A stretch of 27,429 nucleotides of DNA, from assembly GCA_009785015.1 (NCBI GenBank), contig WQXD01000017.1:1-27429 (forward strand), read 5' to 3'. Below are positions 24,603 to 27,429 of this stretch, piece after piece. The stretch is from Oscillospiraceae bacterium. GTDB lineage: Bacteria > Bacillota_A > Clostridia > Oscillospirales > WRJC01. The notes beneath the pieces were generated by a model, which saw only the letters and a program-made list of their open reading frames with translations, made no database searches and was not told the origin of the DNA. Made by a program: the position numbers and the translations under genes. Positions within the stretch are counted from its first letter, which is position 1, and each line of letters starts with the position of its first letter.

Positions 24603-25931
24603 TTAAATAAAAATCGGTTCTGCCGCTAAAACATCATCTCCAATTTTTTGCAACAATTGGCGATATGTCAAAGCCCTGTTTATGACGCATCTTTCGCTTC
24701 CGGCGTGTTCCGCTACGGGTTTGTCTCCCAACAGCTTTGCCGCACAATCGCCGCAGCAATGCCATTTGCAGAAGCAATCGTTACAAAATAAAATGTTTTT
24801 GACCTGTAATTCCTTCAAATCAGACATGACTTCATTGTAAAAAATAAATTTACCTGATTCTTCGTCGAAGCGCCCGTAAATATATTTTTTTGCGCGTATG
24901 TCTTGATAGGTACAGATTTCGTAACATGATGTTACGTTGCCTTCAGCGGTGACGGTAAATCCGTTGCTGCAAACGCTGCAAAAGCATTGACATAGGGTAT
25001 TGGCCCTTTCTCCCGAATAAACCACACGGGTTTTGGTTCCGGAAAGTTCTTCTTGCGCTTTTACGTATTCGCGCACAAATGTTTTTGGCTCTGGCGTAGC
25101 CTGGTGCGTTTCAAGAGCGCGTCCGACTTCAAACATGGGTTCCAAATGAAGCATATTACAGTTGGGATAATTATCTTTTACGAACGCCGCCATTTCGCGT
25201 AGTCTTATAACACTGTCGCTTGTGATTGTCGCGCGGATGCCGTATTGGATACCCGCTTTATCAAGACGCCTGAGAGTATGGTCAACATAATCAAAAGACC
25301 CGCTCCCATCTGCCATCGGACGCTGACGATTTTGTATATCCGGCAAAATATCGGAAGAAACATTGACATCCGAAATCCAAGCCGTCATATAATCCAGTCG
25401 ATCTTCGGACATTACGCCGTTGGTAGCGGTGCTGATCACGTATTTCAGATTATTATTTTCGGCAATACTTTCGATATAATCACAACATTCCCGGACAACT
25501 TCAAATGCAGCGAAAGGTTCTCCGTTTCCATGGAACCCCACATTTAATTTATCATATTTCTTCTTTTTAACATTTTCCGCAATAAAATCAACCGCCGCGC
25601 GTGCGGCGATTGCCGAAAGTTTATGGCCTCCGTCCTCGGCGGAAGCGTAACAATAACGGCATCGAAGATTACATTTATCCGTGGAAAAAAGCGTCACTCG
25701 GGTAGGGGAAAATTCTTCATCTACTTCCGGATATTTAAAATCCTCGGAGAAAACACCCCGTTTTTCCAACACTTCTACGATATTCCGCTGCGTTTCGCGC
25801 AATGGCAAATTATTCAATCTTCTGGCGACGGCATCTTTTGCGTCGCCGTTCACCACAGCCAAAAAATTTTTAAGCGGTGCGTATAAAATATAGTCGTCCG
25901 CATAAGGAAGAAAAAATATTTCCGGCTTCAT
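24603..25931 (-). CDS. Radical SAM/SPASM peptide maturase
   Basis: A 442-residue enzyme. Residues 1-78 form an N-terminal domain of the kind that precedes peptide maturases. The radical SAM cluster is CNLRCRYC (Cys87, 91, 94), with GNGEP at 135-139. The C-terminal SPASM region has 13 cysteines: 314, 316, 318, 321, 336, 340, then CNDCFCKWHCCGDC (383-396) and 415, enough for two auxiliary Fe-S clusters. Such enzymes form thioether or carbon-carbon links in ribosomal peptides, or formylglycine in sulfatases. The substrate is probably the Cys-rich protein encoded next. The ATG overlaps the previous stop by 4 bp (ATGA) and follows GAGG. Confidence 0.93.
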   Translation of the reverse strand: MKPEIFFLPYADDYILYAPLKNFLAVVNGDAKDAVARRLNNLPLRETQRNIVEVLEKRGVFSEDFKYPEVDEEFSPTRVTLFSTDKCNLRCRYCYASAEDGGHKLSAIAARAAVDFIAENVKKKKYDKLNVGFHGNGEPFAAFEVVRECCDYIESIAENNNLKYVISTATNGVMSEDRLDYMTAWISDVNVSSDILPDIQNRQRPMADGSGSFDYVDHTLRRLDKAGIQYGIRATITSDSVIRLREMAAFVKDNYPNCNMLHLEPMFEVGRALETHQATPEPKTFVREYVKAQEELSGTKTRVVYSGERANTLCQCFCSVCSNGFTVTAEGNVTSCYEICTYQDIRAKKYIYGRFDEESGKFIFYNEVMSDLKELQVKNILFCNDCFCKWHCCGDCAAKLLGDKPVAEHAGSERCVINRALTYRQLLQKIGDDVLAAEPIFI

Positions 25932-26404
25932 ACATATTCCTCTACAAAATTTTTATTTTCATACAATTTTATTTCAATTCTGTTTTTCAAATAACCCGCC
26001 TGCCCCAAGGTAACGAAAAACATGCCAACATCGGATGCGTTTTTATGTAAATCAAGTTTATTTATCATTTCATTGATAGTTATTACGCCGTCAGCCATAA
26101 TCAATAGCCTTCTCCCCAATTCATTTACGGTAAACACCTTTATTCCGTTATAAAATACCTGCGCGCCCGTTATATAAATTTCATTTGTTTCGTTGTCGTA
26201 AGATATCGACGGTTTTATATACAGTCCGTCCCGCAGTATAGGGGCGGCAGAAATATTTTCTTTTAGTTGTTTTACTTGCTCATCAGCACAAACCAAGAAG
26301 TTCGCAAATGCGTCTTCCTGAACAAACAAATATTTTTCATTGCGATTCTTTTCGCATTTTCTACATCTGCAATCATTTCGTTTATGATTAATAAAACAAG
26401 CCAT
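25928..26404 (-). CDS. PqqD-like peptide-recognition protein with N-terminal Cys cluster
   Basis: A 158-residue protein. The last part (about 75-150) fits PqqD/RRE domains: an N-terminal beta pair (ISYDNETNEIYITG), then FTVNELGRRLLIMADGVITI and MFFVTLGQAGYLKNRIEI. PqqD-like domains bind the leader of a RiPP precursor and hand it to a radical SAM enzyme; here the maturase gene overlaps by 4 bp. The N-terminus adds a cysteine cluster, CFINHKRNDCRCRKC (Cx8CxCxxC), which might bind metal. The start is ATG 26404, or TTG 26407, with no clear ribosome site and only 48 bp after the accA stop, so expression may come from accA read-through. Confidence 0.78.
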   Translation of the reverse strand: MACFINHKRNDCRCRKCEKNRNEKYLFVQEDAFANFLVCADEQVKQLKENISAAPILRDGLYIKPSISYDNETNEIYITGAQVFYNGIKVFTVNELGRRLLIMADGVITINEMINKLDLHKNASDVGMFFVTLGQAGYLKNRIEIKLYENKNFVEEYV

Positions 26405-26431
26405 CAATACATACCATCGTCTTTTTGTTGG

Positions 26432-26469
26432 ATTTTAAATAATATTCCCGAATTATCCTAAAATTTCGC
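26432..26469 (-). repeat. Right 38-bp direct repeat (attachment-site-like)
   Basis: The partner of 19978-20015, overlapping the last codons and stop of accA (stop at 26453-26455). It has imperfect inverted arms around a central 8 bp on the minus strand: ATTTTA-GG-ATAAT, TCGGGAAT, ATTAT-T-TAAAAT. That is the shape of a tyrosine-recombinase core site. One base differs from the left copy. Confidence 0.85.
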
Positions 26470-27298
26470 TGTAAACCCCTATTTCCCTGAATTTTTTGTA
26501 TCTCTGGGCGTATATTTCATCGGGACTCATTTTCATAAGGGGCCCAAGCTGCGCTTCCACCGAAACTTTTATCGCCGCCGCGGCGAGAACATAGTCTTTG
26601 TGAGCGCCCTCTTGCGGCTCGGGGACGACAGCATCCACCACACCCATCGCAAATAGATCATCCGAAGTCATTTTTTGGCATATTATCGCCTCTTTTTCGC
26701 GTTTGGGATCCTTCCAGAGCAAACTGGCGAACCCTTTGGCCGATATGACCGAATATGTCGCGTTTTCGAGCATCAGAACCTTGTTTGCCTGCGCTATCCC
26801 GAGCGCCCCGCCGCTCGACCCTTCCCCGGTTATGACCGCGACCACAGGAACCAAAAGCCGCGACATCTCCATGAGATTGCGCGCTATCGCCTCCCCCTGC
26901 CCTCTTTCCTCCGCCGCGACGCCGCAGTCCGCGCCCGGGGTGTCGACAAGGGTTATAATTGGGCGGTGGAACTTTTCGGCCAATTTCATCTGGCGCAGCG
27001 CTTTCCTATAACCTTCGGGATGGGGCATGCCGTAATTGGAATCGATATTCTCTTTTGTGTTTTTGCCTTTCACGTGGCCGATGACGGTGACGGGCAAACC
27101 GTTAAAGCGCGCTACACCCGTTATTATCGCCTTGTCGTCCGAATATCCCCTGTCCCCGTGGAACTCTATAAAATCCTCGAAAATATTAGGGATATAGTCG
27201 TTGATCGTGGGGCGGTTTTTATGTTTTGATATTTCATAGCGTTTTATCGCCGATTCCTCTTTTAAAGTAAAATTCACGAGCTGTATCTCATTTCCCAT
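26453..27298 (-). CDS. accA: Acetyl-CoA carboxylase carboxyltransferase subunit alpha
   Basis: A 281-residue AccA, somewhat shorter at the N-terminus than the E. coli form (about 319). Conserved blocks include FIEFHGDRGYSDDKAI, IGHVKGKNTKENI, NYGMPHPEGYRKALR, TLVDTPGADCGVAAEERGQG, VVAVITGEGSSGGALG and YSVISAKGFASLLW. With AccD it transfers carboxyl from carboxybiotin to acetyl-CoA, the first committed step of fatty acid synthesis. ATG 27298 has AGGAGG eight bases upstream; the GTG at 27307 is too close to it. Its C-terminus ends exactly at the direct repeat. No accD or accBC gene is visible upstream inside the window. Confidence 0.95.
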   Translation of the reverse strand: MGNEIQLVNFTLKEESAIKRYEISKHKNRPTINDYIPNIFEDFIEFHGDRGYSDDKAIITGVARFNGLPVTVIGHVKGKNTKENIDSNYGMPHPEGYRKALRQMKLAEKFHRPIITLVDTPGADCGVAAEERGQGEAIARNLMEMSRLLVPVVAVITGEGSSGGALGIAQANKVLMLENATYSVISAKGFASLLWKDPKREKEAIICQKMTSDDLFAMGVVDAVVPEPQEGAHKDYVLAAAAIKVSVEAQLGPLMKMSPDEIYAQRYKKFREIGVYSEILG

Positions 27299-27361
27299 AT
27301 TGCTCACCTCCTCGTATAATATAATAGCGAGGATTTTTTGTGCGCTAAAAGGAGACCTCGC
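27299..27361 (-). promoter_or_regulatory. accA upstream region with dyad
   Basis: On the minus strand a GCGAGG/CCTCGC inverted pair (27356-27361 and 27327-27332, 23-nt spacer) is followed by an AT-rich TATTATATTATA stretch (27315-27326) that could hold a -10, then AGGAGG. The best -35, TTTAGC at 17-bp spacing from TATTAT, is weak. It could be an operator or simple attenuator; the evidence is slight. Confidence 0.3.
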
Positions 27362-27386
27362 AAAGCTCCAAAAAACAGTATGAAAT

Positions 27387-27429
27387 TTGGGGGAATGGAG
27401 TGGAGCGGAGCGGAACGGAAATCCCCCAA
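27387..27429. repeat. GGARY pentamer array inside an 8-bp inverted repeat
   Basis: TTGGGGGA (27387-27394) pairs with TCCCCCAA (27422-27429, the last bases of the window). Most of the loop is a pentamer run: GGAAT, GGAGT, GGAGC, GGAGC, GGAAC, GGAAA (27392-27421). This may be a terminator-like hairpin for an upstream gene or an intergenic repeat. The right arm may continue past the edge. Confidence 0.55.

Larger units (their letters stand above)
19978..26431 (-). mobile_element. Putative genomic island carrying a modified-peptide gene cluster
   Basis: A 6,454-bp unit (one repeat plus the intervening DNA) lies between accA and acpP and is delimited by the 38-bp direct repeats. The repeats include the 3' end of accA, and both copies preserve the accA C-terminus and stop, a common feature of integrases that target gene ends. 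The inside carries seven co-oriented genes of one apparent pathway. By eye they look more AT-rich than accA or dnaX; I did not count. No integrase or transposase gene lies within, so the element would be non-autonomous, or it could have arisen by homologous recombination. Confidence 0.65.

Noticed and set aside
19978..26469. Transposon or insertion sequence as the origin of the direct repeats
   Set aside because: There is no transposase gene or terminal inverted repeat, and 38 bp is far longer than usual target-site duplications. An attachment-site explanation fits better.

Overview
The window looks like a chromosomal segment of an uncultured Clostridia-type Firmicute. The evidence is a large (Alu-domain) SRP RNA lying just upstream of dnaX, ybaB/ebfC and recR, an AddB-type nuclease subunit, several lipoproteins with clear lipoboxes, and strong Shine-Dalgarno sequences with occasional TTG starts. 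Every gene I can support is on the minus strand, so transcription runs from high to low coordinates.

Layout in transcription order. (1) 27298-26453: accA. (2) 26404-20049: an inserted block of seven genes between accA and acpP, bounded by 38-bp direct repeats that copy the 3' end of accA (19978-20015 and 26432-26469). It encodes a PqqD-like protein, a radical SAM/SPASM enzyme, a 167-residue protein whose C-terminal half is 13 CxC motifs (26 Cys) mostly in a 6-residue period, a membrane-anchored TPR-like protein, a B12-binding-type radical SAM enzyme, and two adjacent U32-like proteins with Fe-S-type cysteines. (3) 19895-16854: housekeeping genes acpP, SRP RNA, dnaX, ybaB/ebfC and recR. (4) 16849-6595: addB, then a cell-envelope group of a transglutaminase-like lipoprotein, MoxR ATPase, DUF58 protein, DUF4129-like membrane protein, a lipoprotein and an M15 peptidase. 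(5) 6554-258: a sugar-type solute-binding lipoprotein, two tandem Gfo/Idh/MocA paralogs, a polysaccharide-deacetylase-like protein and a PnuC-type transporter. (6) 250-1: a promoter, a DUF3990 toxin gene cut down to 32 codons, and the start of its small companion gene.

How the genes may work together. The inserted block has the composition of a RiPP (modified peptide) pathway: recognition protein, SPASM maturase, repetitive Cys-rich substrate, a second radical SAM enzyme and a UbiU/UbiV-like U32 pair. I do not recognise this exact combination, and I see no transporter, leader peptidase or integrase in it. It is the most likely undescribed system here. The MoxR group resembles MoxR-DUF58-transglutaminase-DUF4129 clusters, with the transglutaminase on a separate surface lipoprotein. 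The solute-binding/Gfo group looks like part of a glycan-use locus without its permeases.

Limits: no similarity search, fold prediction or composition count was run. Family names rest on motifs read by eye.
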